From positions 3,307 through 15,813 of the forward strand of contig PLFA01000110.1 in assembly GCA_003136615.1 (NCBI GenBank): a stretch of DNA of 12,507 bases, given 5' to 3'. The stretch is from Caulobacteraceae bacterium. Lineage in GTDB: Bacteria > Pseudomonadota > Alphaproteobacteria > Caulobacterales > Caulobacteraceae. Made by a program: the position numbers and the translations under genes. Shown piece after piece: positions 1 through 7,278 of the stretch. How positions within the stretch are numbered: position 1 is the stretch's first letter; the number at the start of each line of letters is the position of its first letter. The notes beneath the pieces are model-generated. The model did not search any database. It was not told the DNA's origin and saw only the letters and a program-made list of their open reading frames with translations.

Positions 1-8
1 AACGGACC

Positions 9-1247
9 ATGAACGAAACGGTCATGTCTCTGGTTTTTGGCCTGCTTGCCGCGGGCGCCGCGGTCTGGGCCATGGCCGAGCGGGGACGCGCGTCCCGCGC
101 CGCGCTCGAGTTAAAAATGCTGCGCGACCAGGCGACGTCCGGGGCCGAAATATTGAGGGCTCAGGCGGCTCTGTCGGCGAACGCGGTGGCCGAGGAACTG
201 GTCAAGCGGGCCACTCAGACCTTTGACGCCCAGGACAAACTTGTGCAGGCCAGGCTTGAGGCTCAGCTTAAGCCCGTGGCCGAGACCCTTGAGAAAGTTC
301 AGGCCCATGTGACCGCGGCCGAAAAGGCCCGGGCGGAAGAGGCGGGCGGATTCAAGGTCCAGATCGAGCGACTGATGGCCGCCGCCACCCAGACCCAGGA
401 CGAAGCCCGAAAGCTCTCGGCATCCCTTCGCCGGGGAGCTGGGGTTCAGGGCCGGTGGGGCGAGCAGATGCTGCGCAATGTTCTGGAGATGGCCGGGATG
501 CGGGTCGGCGTCGATTTCGAGGAGCAGGCGTCGGTGACGACCGACTCCGGCGCGCTTCGCCCTGACGTCGTGGTCCGCCTGCCCGGCAACGGGGTGTTCG
601 TCGTCGACGCCAAATGTTCGCTAAACGCCTTCCTCGACGCCCAGGAACAGACCGATGAGGCGGCGCGGGAGGCGGCCTACCAGCGCCATGCCCAGAGCGT
701 GCGCGCCCATATGACCAGTCTGGCCGCCAAGGCCTATTGGCAGCAGTTTGAGAACGCTCCCGATTTCGTGGTGATGTTCGTCCCCGGGGACCCGTTCCTG
801 GCGGCGGCGGCCGAGCGGTTGCCTGACCTTCTGGCCCAGGCCATGGACAAGCGGGTGATCATGGTCACGCCCTCCAGCCTCTTCGCCCTGTGCAAGGCGG
901 TCATCTATGGCTGGCGGGTGGAGGAGCAGGCCCTCAACGCCAAGGAAATCGCCGCCCTGGGCCGCGATCTCTACAAGCGCCTCGCAACCATGGGCGATCA
1001 CGTGGCGGCCATGGGCCGCTCGCTCGGCGGCGCGGTGAACAAGTACAATGACTTCGTGGGGTCATTGGAAAGTCAGGTCCTGACGCAGGCCCGCAGGTTC
1101 GAGGATCTGAAGGCCGACCATTCCTCCACCCCCATCAAGGATCTGCCCGGCGTCGAGGCGGCCGTGCGACCGTTGGTGAAACTCGCTCATGAGCCGGGGC
1201 CGCCGGTCTTGACGCTGGTCGAGCAGGCGCCTACCTCGCCTTCATGA
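9..1247 (+). CDS. rmuC: RmuC family protein (putative recombination-limiting nuclease-like protein)
   Basis: This is a 412-residue protein of the RmuC family, whose members are linked to limiting recombination between inverted repeats and are thought to be nuclease-like. Residues 5-22 form one hydrophobic segment, so the protein is probably anchored in the inner membrane. Residues about 25-135 are Ala/Glu/Gln/Lys-rich and look like a long coiled coil. The conserved core starts at about residue 136 and includes GRWGE (148-152), PD (185-186) and VDAK (199-202). The last two form a PD-(D/E)xK-like pair (D186, D200, K202). The length is typical. The start is the first ATG, 8 nt into the window; a GGA lies just before it, but the upstream context is cut off, so the start is only probable. 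The stop overlaps the def start (ATGA), which suggests translational coupling. The nuclease role is family knowledge and was not shown here. Confidence 0.9.
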   Translation: MNETVMSLVFGLLAAGAAVWAMAERGRASRAALELKMLRDQATSGAEILRAQAALSANAVAEELVKRATQTFDAQDKLVQARLEAQLKPVAETLEKVQAHVTAAEKARAEEAGGFKVQIERLMAAATQTQDEARKLSASLRRGAGVQGRWGEQMLRNVLEMAGMRVGVDFEEQASVTTDSGALRPDVVVRLPGNGVFVVDAKCSLNAFLDAQEQTDEAAREAAYQRHAQSVRAHMTSLAAKAYWQQFENAPDFVVMFVPGDPFLAAAAERLPDLLAQAMDKRVIMVTPSSLFALCKAVIYGWRVEEQALNAKEIAALGRDLYKRLATMGDHVAAMGRSLGGAVNKYNDFVGSLESQVLTQARRFEDLKADHSSTPIKDLPGVEAAVRPLVKLAHEPGPPVLTLVEQAPTSPS

Positions 1248-1765
1248 CCATTCGGCGAATTCTTACCGTGGAGAGCGATCTCGCCACGCTCAAACAGGTC
1301 TCCGCGCCGGTGGCGGCGGTGGATGATGATCTGCGCCGCCTGATGGATGACATGCTGGAGACCATGTACGACGCCCCCGGAATCGGCCTCGCGGCGATCC
1401 AGGTGGGCGTGCCCCAGCGCGTCATCGTCATGGATCTCGCCAAGGGCGAGGACGCGCCGACGCCACGCTATTTCGTGAACCCCGAAATCCTTTGGGCCTC
1501 GGAAGAGACCGCGCCTTACGAGGAAGGGTGCCTCTCGGTTCCCGAGATCTATGACGAGGTTGAACGCCCCGCCCGCGTGCGTCTTCGCTATCTGGGCTAT
1601 GACGGCGCGCAGGTGGAGGAGGAGGCCGAGGGTATCTTCGCCGTCTGCATCCAGCATGAGATGGACCACCTCGATGGCGTCCTGTTCATCGATCACCTCT
1701 CGCGCCTCAAGCGTGATCGGGCCATCGCCAAGGTGAAGAAGGCCGCAAGAGCCGAAGCGGCCTAA
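1244..1765 (+). CDS. def: Peptide deformylase
   Basis: This 173-residue enzyme removes the formyl group from the N-terminal methionine of new proteins in the cytoplasm. All three family motifs are intact: GIGLAAIQVG (46-55), EGCLSVP (94-100, metal ligand Cys96) and QHEMDHLDG (137-145). In the last, His138 and His142 are metal ligands and Glu139 is the catalytic base. Length and motif spacing fit a normal type 1 deformylase, with nothing missing. The start codon lies inside the end of rmuC (ATGA overlap). fmt follows 47 bp later, giving the classical def-fmt pair in which Fmt adds the formyl group that Def later removes. Expression is presumably constitutive as part of the rmuC-def-fmt-truA transcript; I see no separate promoter. 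Confidence 0.98.
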   Translation: MTIRRILTVESDLATLKQVSAPVAAVDDDLRRLMDDMLETMYDAPGIGLAAIQVGVPQRVIVMDLAKGEDAPTPRYFVNPEILWASEETAPYEEGCLSVPEIYDEVERPARVRLRYLGYDGAQVEEEAEGIFAVCIQHEMDHLDGVLFIDHLSRLKRDRAIAKVKKAARAEAA

Positions 1766-1812
1766 ATCAGGTCTTTGGCCTCTCCGCCCGCGGGAGGTAA
1801 GAACCACGCATC

Positions 1813-2739
1813 ATGCGCCTGGCCTTTCTCGGCACCCCCGATTTCTCCGTGCCCAGCCTTGCCGCGCTGATCTCGGCCGGCCATGACGTCGCGGCGGTCT
1901 ACGCCCAGCCGCCCGCGCCCCGGGGGAGGGGGCAGACCTTGCGGCCATCGCCGGTTCAGGCGTTCGCGGAAGCTAAGGGACTGAAGGTGCGCACCCCGGC
2001 CTCTCTGCGCGCGCCGGAAGAGGTGGCCGCCTTCGCCGCTCTTGGTCTCGACGCCGCCGTGGTGGTGGCCTTCGGGCAGATCCTCCCCGCGGAGCTGCTC
2101 CAAGCGCCACGTCTGGGGTCCTATAACCTCCACGCCTCACTCCTGCCGCGCTGGCGGGGCGCCGCGCCGATACAGCGGGCGATCATGGCCGGCGACGCGG
2201 TGACCGGCGCGCAGGTGATGCGCATGACGGCCGGGCTCGATGAGGGCCCTGTCATCGCCCAGGCGCGTCTGCGGATCGACGCCCTGGATACCGCGGGGAC
2301 CCTGCACGACCGCCTGGCCATGGCGGGGGCGGCTCTCATGGCCGAGGCCTTGGACCTGGTGGCCCGGGGCGCGGCGCGCGAGACGCCCCAGTCCTCCGCG
2401 GGGGCGACCTATGCCCGTAAGATCAAACCCGCTGAGACCCGCATCCGCTGGGAGCGGTCGGCGGCGCGGGTGGATGGCCTGGTTCGCGGCCTTTCGCCCG
2501 CTCCCGGCGCCTGGTTCCTCGCGCCGGGCGAGCGCGGTCCGGTCAGGGTCAAGGCGCTCCTCAGCGCCCGGGCCGAGGGCGAGGGCGAGCCAGGCCGGGT
2601 TCTCGACGACAACCTGCTTATCGCCTGCGGCAGCGGCGCGGTGCGAATTCTGCGCGTCCAACGCGAGGGACGCGGCGCCCAGGACGCGGAGCTCTTCCTG
2701 CGCGGATTCCCGGTCCCCGCGGGGACTCTTTTGATCTGA
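1813..2739 (+). CDS. fmt: Methionyl-tRNA formyltransferase
   Basis: This 308-residue enzyme transfers a formyl group from 10-formyl-tetrahydrofolate to initiator Met-tRNA. The N-terminal Rossmann-like domain begins directly with the family signature MRLAFLGTPDFSVPSL. The catalytic triad residues are Asn105 and His107 in NLHASLLPRWRGAAPIQ and Asp143 in TAGLDEGPV. The C-terminal part (about 205-308) matches the tRNA-binding OB-like domain, and the length is normal. The N-terminal signature fixes the start at this ATG. The obvious ribosome binding site, GGGAGGT at 1792-1798, lies about 15 nt upstream, which is longer than usual; no in-frame start codon lies between the two. The TGA stop overlaps the truA ATG by one base (TGATG), so the two are probably translationally coupled. 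Confidence 0.98.
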   Translation: MRLAFLGTPDFSVPSLAALISAGHDVAAVYAQPPAPRGRGQTLRPSPVQAFAEAKGLKVRTPASLRAPEEVAAFAALGLDAAVVVAFGQILPAELLQAPRLGSYNLHASLLPRWRGAAPIQRAIMAGDAVTGAQVMRMTAGLDEGPVIAQARLRIDALDTAGTLHDRLAMAGAALMAEALDLVARGAARETPQSSAGATYARKIKPAETRIRWERSAARVDGLVRGLSPAPGAWFLAPGERGPVRVKALLSARAEGEGEPGRVLDDNLLIACGSGAVRILRVQREGRGAQDAELFLRGFPVPAGTLLI

Positions 2740-3500
2740 TGCCTCGCTATCGGCTGATCCTGGAATATGACGGCGGGCCCTATGCCGGGTTCCAGGCCCA
2801 GAGCGGTCAGCCCACCGTCCAAGGTGTTCTGGAGCAGGCCATTCTCGGCTTTTGCGGGGAAGAGGTGCGCATCCACGCGGCGGGCCGCACGGACGCCGGC
2901 GTCCACGCCACCGGCCAGGTCATCCACTTTGACCTTGAGCGCGTCGTCACGCCCAAAACAGTGGTGAACGCGATCAACGCCCATCTTGGCGCCGCGCCGG
3001 TCGCGGTGGTGAGCGCCAGCGTGGCGGACACCGGCTTCCATGCCAGGTTTTCGGCCACCTCGCGGCGCTATCTCTATCGGATCCTCAACCGCCCTGCGCC
3101 GGCGGTTCTGGAGCGCGGCCGGGTCTGGCGGGTCAAGACGCCGCTCGACCATGAGGCCATGGCGGTCGCGGCGCGGGGGCTGCTCGGTCTGCACGACTTC
3201 ACGACTTTCCGGGACGCGGCCTGCCAGGCCAGATCGCCGATCAAGACCCTCGATGTGGCGGCGGTGGAGCGCCATGACGAGGAGATCCATCTGGTCTTCG
3301 CCGCCCGTTCATTCCTCCATCGCCAGGTCCGCTCCATGGTGGGCTCTCTGGTGGAGGTGGGCCGGGGCCGTTGGTCGGCCGAGGACCTGAGCCACGCCCT
3401 CGCCGCGCGAGATCGCGCCGCCTGCGGGCCGGTGGCGCCGGCCGAGGGGCTTTGCCTCGCGGCGGTCAGCTATGAGGCCGCGCCGAACTTGGCGAAATAG
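2739..3500 (+). CDS. truA: tRNA pseudouridine(38-40) synthase
   Basis: This 253-residue enzyme converts uridines 38-40 of the tRNA anticodon stem to pseudouridine in the cytoplasm. Supporting features are the N-terminal LEYDGGPYAGFQ (8-19), the catalytic aspartate Asp52 in GRTDAGVHA (49-57), a ...FSATSRRYLYRI segment, and the C-terminal RSFLHRQVRSMVGSLVEVG region typical of TruA. The length is as expected. Translation starts at the ATG that overlaps the fmt stop. The 3' end overlaps the oppositely oriented dapE gene by 31 nt, so the last ten or so codons of each gene share DNA. There is therefore no room for a terminator between them. Confidence 0.97.
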   Translation: MPRYRLILEYDGGPYAGFQAQSGQPTVQGVLEQAILGFCGEEVRIHAAGRTDAGVHATGQVIHFDLERVVTPKTVVNAINAHLGAAPVAVVSASVADTGFHARFSATSRRYLYRILNRPAPAVLERGRVWRVKTPLDHEAMAVAARGLLGLHDFTTFRDAACQARSPIKTLDVAAVERHDEEIHLVFAARSFLHRQVRSMVGSLVEVGRGRWSAEDLSHALAARDRAACGPVAPAEGLCLAAVSYEAAPNLAK

Positions 3501-4636
3501 TCGGTGATCAACCGCTCATAGATTCTGGACAGGGCCTCGATATCGGCGACGGGCGCCCCCTCGTCGATCTTGTGCATGCTGGCGCCCACCAGGCCGAACT
3601 CCACAACCGGGCAGAGGGCGCGGATGAACCGGGCGTCCGAGGTGCCCCCGGTGGTGGAAAGCTCGGGGGTGACCCCGCTGGCGGCGGCCACCGCGGCGGC
3701 CACGACGGTGGTAAAATCGCCAGGCGCGGTCAGAAAGGCTTCCCCGCTGATCGCGGTCTCGACGCTTATCCGCCCGCGAAAATCCCTTCCGGCGGCCTTG
3801 GCCTCTTCGGCGATCCAGACGGCGAGAGCCTCACCCAGATAGGCGGGATTGAACCGGATATTGATCCGGGCCTCGGCGCGGGCGGGAATGACATTGCCGG
3901 CGAGATTGCCGATATCGATGGAGGTGATCTCCAGATTGGAGGGCTGAAAGCCGTCGATCTCGGCGTCGAGGTTCCGGTCTAGGAGCCGCGAGAGAAGCCG
4001 CACCAGCACGGGCGCCGGATTGGCCGCCCTGTCGGGATAGGCCACATGGCCCTGGACGCCCTCGACGATCAGCCTGGCGCTCACGCTCCCGCGCCGGCCG
4101 ATCTTGATCATATCGCCAAGCTGGGCGCTTGAAGTGGGCTCGCCCACCACACAGTGATCGATGATCTCGCCCTCAGCCTGGAGGGCCTTCACCACGGCCT
4201 TGGTGCCATCCTCGGCGACACCCTCTTCGTCGCCGGTGATCAGCAGGGACAGAGAGCCGCCCGGCGGCCCCTTCGCAAGCACCCGGCCCACCGCGGCGAT
4301 ATAGGCGGCGATGGCGCCCTTCATATCCGCCGCGCCGCGCCCCAGGATCACGCCATTTTCGATATGGGCGGCGAAGGGCGGCGCCGACCAGGCCGCCGCG
4401 TCCCCCGGGGGCACGACGTCAGTATGACCCGCGAAACAGAGATTGGGCCGGGCGTCGCCACACCGGGCATAGAGGTTCTCGATCTCGCCGAACCGCATGG
4501 GGCGGCAGACAAAGCCGAGGGCCTCCAGCGCGCCGCGCACCACGGCCATGGCGCCTGCGTCGGCGGGCGTCACCGAAGGGCAGCGAATGAGCGCCGCGCA
4601 AAGAGATACCGGATCGGCGGGGCTGGCGAGAGACAT
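3470..4636 (-). CDS. dapE: Succinyl-diaminopimelate desuccinylase
   Basis: This 388-residue zinc hydrolase (M20 family) splits N-succinyl-LL-diaminopimelate, a step in making lysine and the cell-wall cross-linker meso-diaminopimelate. The di-zinc centre is complete: His71 in FAGHTDVVPPGD (68-79), Asp104 in GRGAADMKG, Glu138 in GDEEG with the catalytic base Glu137, Glu166 in VGEP, and His355 in SMHKIDE. The dimerisation-domain segment GHVAYPDRAANPAP (196-209) and the GGTSDARF motif (330-337) distinguish DapE from other M20 peptidases. A Shine-Dalgarno AAGGA lies 6 nt upstream of the ATG. The gene faces truA and overlaps it by 31 nt. A 57-bp spacer separates it from the divergent cupin gene. 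No oddities. Confidence 0.97.
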   Translation of the reverse strand: MSLASPADPVSLCAALIRCPSVTPADAGAMAVVRGALEALGFVCRPMRFGEIENLYARCGDARPNLCFAGHTDVVPPGDAAAWSAPPFAAHIENGVILGRGAADMKGAIAAYIAAVGRVLAKGPPGGSLSLLITGDEEGVAEDGTKAVVKALQAEGEIIDHCVVGEPTSSAQLGDMIKIGRRGSVSARLIVEGVQGHVAYPDRAANPAPVLVRLLSRLLDRNLDAEIDGFQPSNLEITSIDIGNLAGNVIPARAEARINIRFNPAYLGEALAVWIAEEAKAAGRDFRGRISVETAISGEAFLTAPGDFTTVVAAAVAAASGVTPELSTTGGTSDARFIRALCPVVEFGLVGASMHKIDEGAPVADIEALSRIYERLITDYFAKFGAAS

Positions 4637-4693
4637 GAGCGGTCCTTAAGCTGAACCTCGCCGCCTCGCAAAGCTCAAGGTTTCCACAAGAAG

Positions 4694-5164
4694 ATGACCA
4701 AGATCGATCTCGCCGCCGCGCCTGTCCGGACGGGCACGAATTATCCCGCGCCCCATGACGCGCCCTGCCGCTTAAGGGTTCGGCGGCGACTTGGCGACGC
4801 GGGGGGCCTCAGCCAATTCGGGGTCAATCACCTCACCCTGCCGCCCGGCGGTTGGTCTAGCCAGAGGCACTGGCACAGCCACGAGGACGAATTCGTCTGG
4901 GTGCTGGAGGGCGAGGTCGTGCTGCTGACGGACAGGGGTGAAACGCTGCTGAAAGCCGGCGATTGCGCCGCCTTCCCCGCGGGGGAGGCCAATGGCCACC
5001 ATGTGATCAATCGCGGCGCCGCCGACGCCAGGCTGCTGGAGATCGGGACCCGCGATCCGCACCGGGATCGGACCACCTATTCGGATATCGACATGATCGC
5101 CGAGCCGGGTGAGGAAGAATATCGTCACCGCGACGGCGCGGCTTATCCCCTGTCGCGCTCTTAA
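4694..5164 (+). CDS. Small cupin-domain protein
   Basis: This 156-residue protein has a single cupin barrel. Both classical cupin motifs fit exactly. Motif 1, G(X)5HXH(X)4E(X)6G, uses Gly53, His59, His61, Glu66 and Gly73. Motif 2, G(X)5PXG(X)4H(X)3N, uses Gly89, Pro95, Gly97, His102 and Asn106. The protein should therefore bind a divalent metal through His59, His61, Glu66 and His102. It resembles the small stand-alone cupins of proteobacteria often named for sugar or auxin binding; the actual substrate cannot be told from sequence. There is no signal peptide or membrane segment, so it should be cytoplasmic. The start is preceded by a purine-rich AAGAAG directly at the ATG, a weak ribosome binding site. 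The gene is divergent from dapE. Its TAA stop directly abuts the stop of regA on the other strand. Confidence 0.9.
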   Translation: MTKIDLAAAPVRTGTNYPAPHDAPCRLRVRRRLGDAGGLSQFGVNHLTLPPGGWSSQRHWHSHEDEFVWVLEGEVVLLTDRGETLLKAGDCAAFPAGEANGHHVINRGAADARLLEIGTRDPHRDRTTYSDIDMIAEPGEEEYRHRDGAAYPLSRS

Positions 5165-5725
5165 CTAACGGGGTGCGCGCTTCACCAAGATGCGCTGAAG
5201 CGTTCGGCGATGCATGCCCAGGCGCCGCGCGGTTTCGGAGACATTGTTTCCGCAGAGTTCATAGACCCTCTGGATGTGCTCCCACCGCACCCGGTCGGCG
5301 CTCATGGGGTTTTCCGGCGGCGCCGGCGCCTCCGTGACGGAGGCGACCATCAGGGCTTTCACCACATCATCCGCATCGGCGGGCTTGGCCAGGTAGTCGA
5401 TGGCGCCGGCCTTCACGGCCGCGACGGCGGTGGCGATATTGCCATAGCCTGTCAGCATGATGATCCGCGCGTCCGGCCTGGCGGCCCTTAAGGCGTCCAC
5501 GACGGTGAGCCCTGATCCATCCTCAAGGCGCAGATCCAGGACGGCGAAGGCTGGCGGGGACGCTTTCACCGCGGTGACCGCGTCGGCCACCGAACTGGCC
5601 AGGGTCACGACAAAGCCACGCGATTCAAGCGCCCGCCCGAGGCGCGTTCTAAGGACGGCGTCGTCGTCCAGGAGCAGCATCGACATATCGGCCGCGGTGA
5701 GGCGCGTCGCGGACTCGGCTCCCAT
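5165..5725 (-). CDS. regA: RegA-type (PrrA/ActR) redox response regulator
   Basis: This 186-residue two-domain response regulator is the partner of the RegB kinase encoded just upstream. The receiver domain (about 15-128) has the acidic pair Asp20/Asp21, phosphoacceptor Asp64 (in AVLDLRLEDGSGL), Thr92 and Lys114. After a Pro-rich linker (about 131-140), a Fis-type helix-turn-helix occupies about 149-181. Its sequence NNVSETARRLGMHRRTLQRI is nearly the invariant RegA recognition segment. RegA proteins activate or repress respiration, photosystem, nitrogen and carbon fixation genes under low oxygen. The reading frame is open 46 codons further upstream, but this ATG is chosen because GGAGGG (5733-5738) sits 7 nt before it and the longer start adds residues unlike the family. 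It lies 98 bp downstream of regB, and its stop directly abuts the convergent cupin gene. Confidence 0.96.
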   Translation of the reverse strand: MGAESATRLTAADMSMLLLDDDAVLRTRLGRALESRGFVVTLASSVADAVTAVKASPPAFAVLDLRLEDGSGLTVVDALRAARPDARIIMLTGYGNIATAVAAVKAGAIDYLAKPADADDVVKALMVASVTEAPAPPENPMSADRVRWEHIQRVYELCGNNVSETARRLGMHRRTLQRILVKRAPR

Positions 5726-5732
5726 CAGGACA

Positions 5733-5738
5733 CCCTCC
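5733..5738 (-). promoter_or_regulatory. Ribosome binding site fixing the regA start
   Basis: GGAGGG on the minus strand lies 7 nt before the ATG at 5725. This strong, well-spaced Shine-Dalgarno favours the short regA start over the 46-codon longer open frame. Confidence 0.75.
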
Positions 5739-5767
5739 GAGCGCCGGTTCGTTCGTCGGTGAATGTC

Positions 5768-5798
5768 ATCATATGCGGACGCCAATCGGCTGACGCAA
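5768..5798 (-). promoter_or_regulatory. Possible promoter between regB and regA
   Basis: In the 98-bp regB-regA spacer the minus strand has TTGCGT (5793-5798) and TATGAT (5768-5773, five of six matches to a sigma-70 -10 box). They are separated by 19 bp, which is longer than ideal. If used, the regA leader would be about 35 nt long. The match is weak and regA may be read entirely from the regB promoter. Confidence 0.25.
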
Positions 5799-5823
5799 GC
5801 AGGGGCGAGGGGGCTTCGCCGTT

Positions 5824-7206
5824 TCAGGTCGGCTGCAAGGCTTCGACCCGGCCACGAGCCCATCTGGCCGTGACGATCGCGCCGAGCTTCGGGCCATTGC
5901 GGAACGCCACCTGGGCCCCCGTCCGCTCCAGAAGGGTCTTGGCGATGAAGAATCCCAGGCCCATGCCAACGTGTCCGCTTCGCGAGCCTTCCGCCGTGCC
6001 GGCGCGGCTGGTGACATAGGGCTCGCCGAGTCTCGCCAGCACTTGCGGGGAAAAGCCCGGGCCATCGTCCCTCACCTCAATGGACAGCATCTCGGCGTCG
6101 AACCGGGCGGTGACCAGAATCTCGCCCCGGGCGAAATCATATGCGTTCTCCACCAGCGCGGCGAGAGCGTGCAGAATCTCCTGTCGTCGCCAGAGATCCG
6201 GCGTCGCCAGGCTGGGCGGCCCCGTCACCACCCCCTCGACGCGCACGCTCTGCGCGGCGACATAGGGGTCGACCACCTCGCGGACCAACTCCAGCAAGCT
6301 CATCCGCTCGTGCACCTCGTCAGACTGCTCGGGTTTTTCCGAAAGCCGCTTCAGAATGTCCCGGCATCGCTGGGCCTGTTCCACCAGAAGCCAGGCGTCT
6401 TCCTGGAACGCCCCCTCGCCTGCCTGGTAGGCCATTTCCTTCGCCACCACGGCGATGGTGGCCAGTGGTGTGCCCAGTTCGTGCGCGGCGGCGGCGGCCA
6501 GGGCGCCCAGGGCCGAGAGGCGCTGCTCTCGGGCCAGAACGGTCTCGGTGATCTGCAGCGCCAAGGCGTTGCGCGCGCGCTGGCCGCTCGACCAGGACGA
6601 ATAGCCCGCCGCGAAGGCCATGGTCACGATCAGGGCGCCCGCGCACAGCAGACGATAGGCGGCGCGCAAATGTCCAACGCCATGGTTTGGCCAGGGCGGC
6701 GAGGCGATAAGGGCCAGGGCGAGCACACCGATCGTGGCCACGGCGCAGACCCCTACGGCGTAACGCGGCGGCAGGGCGCTGCCCGCAATGGTCACGGGCA
6801 GGACGAGCGCCAGCATCAGGGGATTGGTGAGGCCCCCGGTGACCGCAATCAGAACGCAGGTCTGCACGATATCGAAGGTGAGATGCGCCGTGACTTCCCA
6901 GTGCCGGCCATGGCCTTGCGGCGCGCGCCATAGGGCTGTGACGATATCAACAAGGGCGGACGCGCCAATGACGAGGAAACAGGCCGGGCCATCGACCTGC
7001 CAACCCAGGATCTTCCAGATCACCATCACCGCGATGATCTCGCTGACAAGAAGTATGCCGCGCATCTCGACCAAGGTGCTCACGCGGATGGCCCGGGTGG
7101 GCGTCGCCAAGGCTTGCGCGCTCACGGCGGCGGGCGTATCGGGCCCGCGCCGGGGGGGCGGGGCGCGGTGATCCTCCAGGGATGCGAGGGATGGCTCCGA
7201 TGGCAT
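5824..7206 (-). CDS. regB: RegB-type (PrrB/ActS) membrane redox-sensing histidine kinase
   Basis: This 460-residue sensor kinase phosphorylates RegA when the respiratory chain is reduced. After a Pro-rich cytoplasmic tail (1-45), about six hydrophobic segments span residues 50-203. The quinone-sensing motif is GGLTNPL (124-130), whereas the family consensus is GGxxNPF. The H-box AAAAHELGTPLATIA carries phosphoacceptor His242. Cys281 in RCRDIL matches the redox-active Cys265 of Rhodobacter RegB in position, about 40 residues after the histidine. ATPase boxes follow: ENAYDFA with Asn354, DDGPGF (380-385) and GMGLGFF (414-420). The frame stays open upstream across senC, but homology starts only after this ATG. 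The nearest GGAG is 14 nt away, so the start is less sure; Met48 (position 7065) is an alternative. The gene is divergent from senC, with regA downstream, a known layout for this regulon. Confidence 0.95.
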   Translation of the reverse strand: MPSEPSLASLEDHRAPPPRRGPDTPAAVSAQALATPTRAIRVSTLVEMRGILLVSEIIAVMVIWKILGWQVDGPACFLVIGASALVDIVTALWRAPQGHGRHWEVTAHLTFDIVQTCVLIAVTGGLTNPLMLALVLPVTIAGSALPPRYAVGVCAVATIGVLALALIASPPWPNHGVGHLRAAYRLLCAGALIVTMAFAAGYSSWSSGQRARNALALQITETVLAREQRLSALGALAAAAAHELGTPLATIAVVAKEMAYQAGEGAFQEDAWLLVEQAQRCRDILKRLSEKPEQSDEVHERMSLLELVREVVDPYVAAQSVRVEGVVTGPPSLATPDLWRRQEILHALAALVENAYDFARGEILVTARFDAEMLSIEVRDDGPGFSPQVLARLGEPYVTSRAGTAEGSRSGHVGMGLGFFIAKTLLERTGAQVAFRNGPKLGAIVTARWARGRVEALQPT

Positions 7207-7226
7207 GCTCTGGAAGATGGCTCCGA

Positions 7227-7242
7227 TCGCGCCCGGGCGCGA
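7227..7242. promoter_or_regulatory. 16-bp perfect palindrome in the regB-senC divergent spacer
   Basis: TCGCGCCCGGGCGCGA reads identically on both strands. It lies 20 nt before the regB ATG and 36 nt before the senC ATG, within the only 72 bp between the two genes. It contains GCGCC and GGCGC, which resemble the GCGNC/GNCGC half-sites reported for RegA/PrrA, separated here by 2 bp. It could be an operator for both genes or part of an mRNA hairpin. Short GC-only palindromes also arise readily in GC-rich DNA, so the role is inference. Confidence 0.35.
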
Positions 7243-7278
7243 GAGATTGTTCGCCGGGCGGGGCATGAGGCGGATACG

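Noticed and set aside
2409..3290. Minus-strand open frame of 293 codons opposite fmt and truA
   Set aside because: It is Arg/Asp/His-rich with no recognisable domain and is antisense to two well-conserved genes.
5726..5863. A longer regA start adding 46 residues
   Set aside because: The extension overlaps the end of regB, is unlike the family N-terminus, and a strong GGAGGG sits correctly before the internal ATG at 5725.
5971..6933. Plus-strand open frame of 320 codons opposite regB
   Set aside because: It is antisense to a kinase with every catalytic box intact, and its composition is typical of a GC-rich shadow frame.
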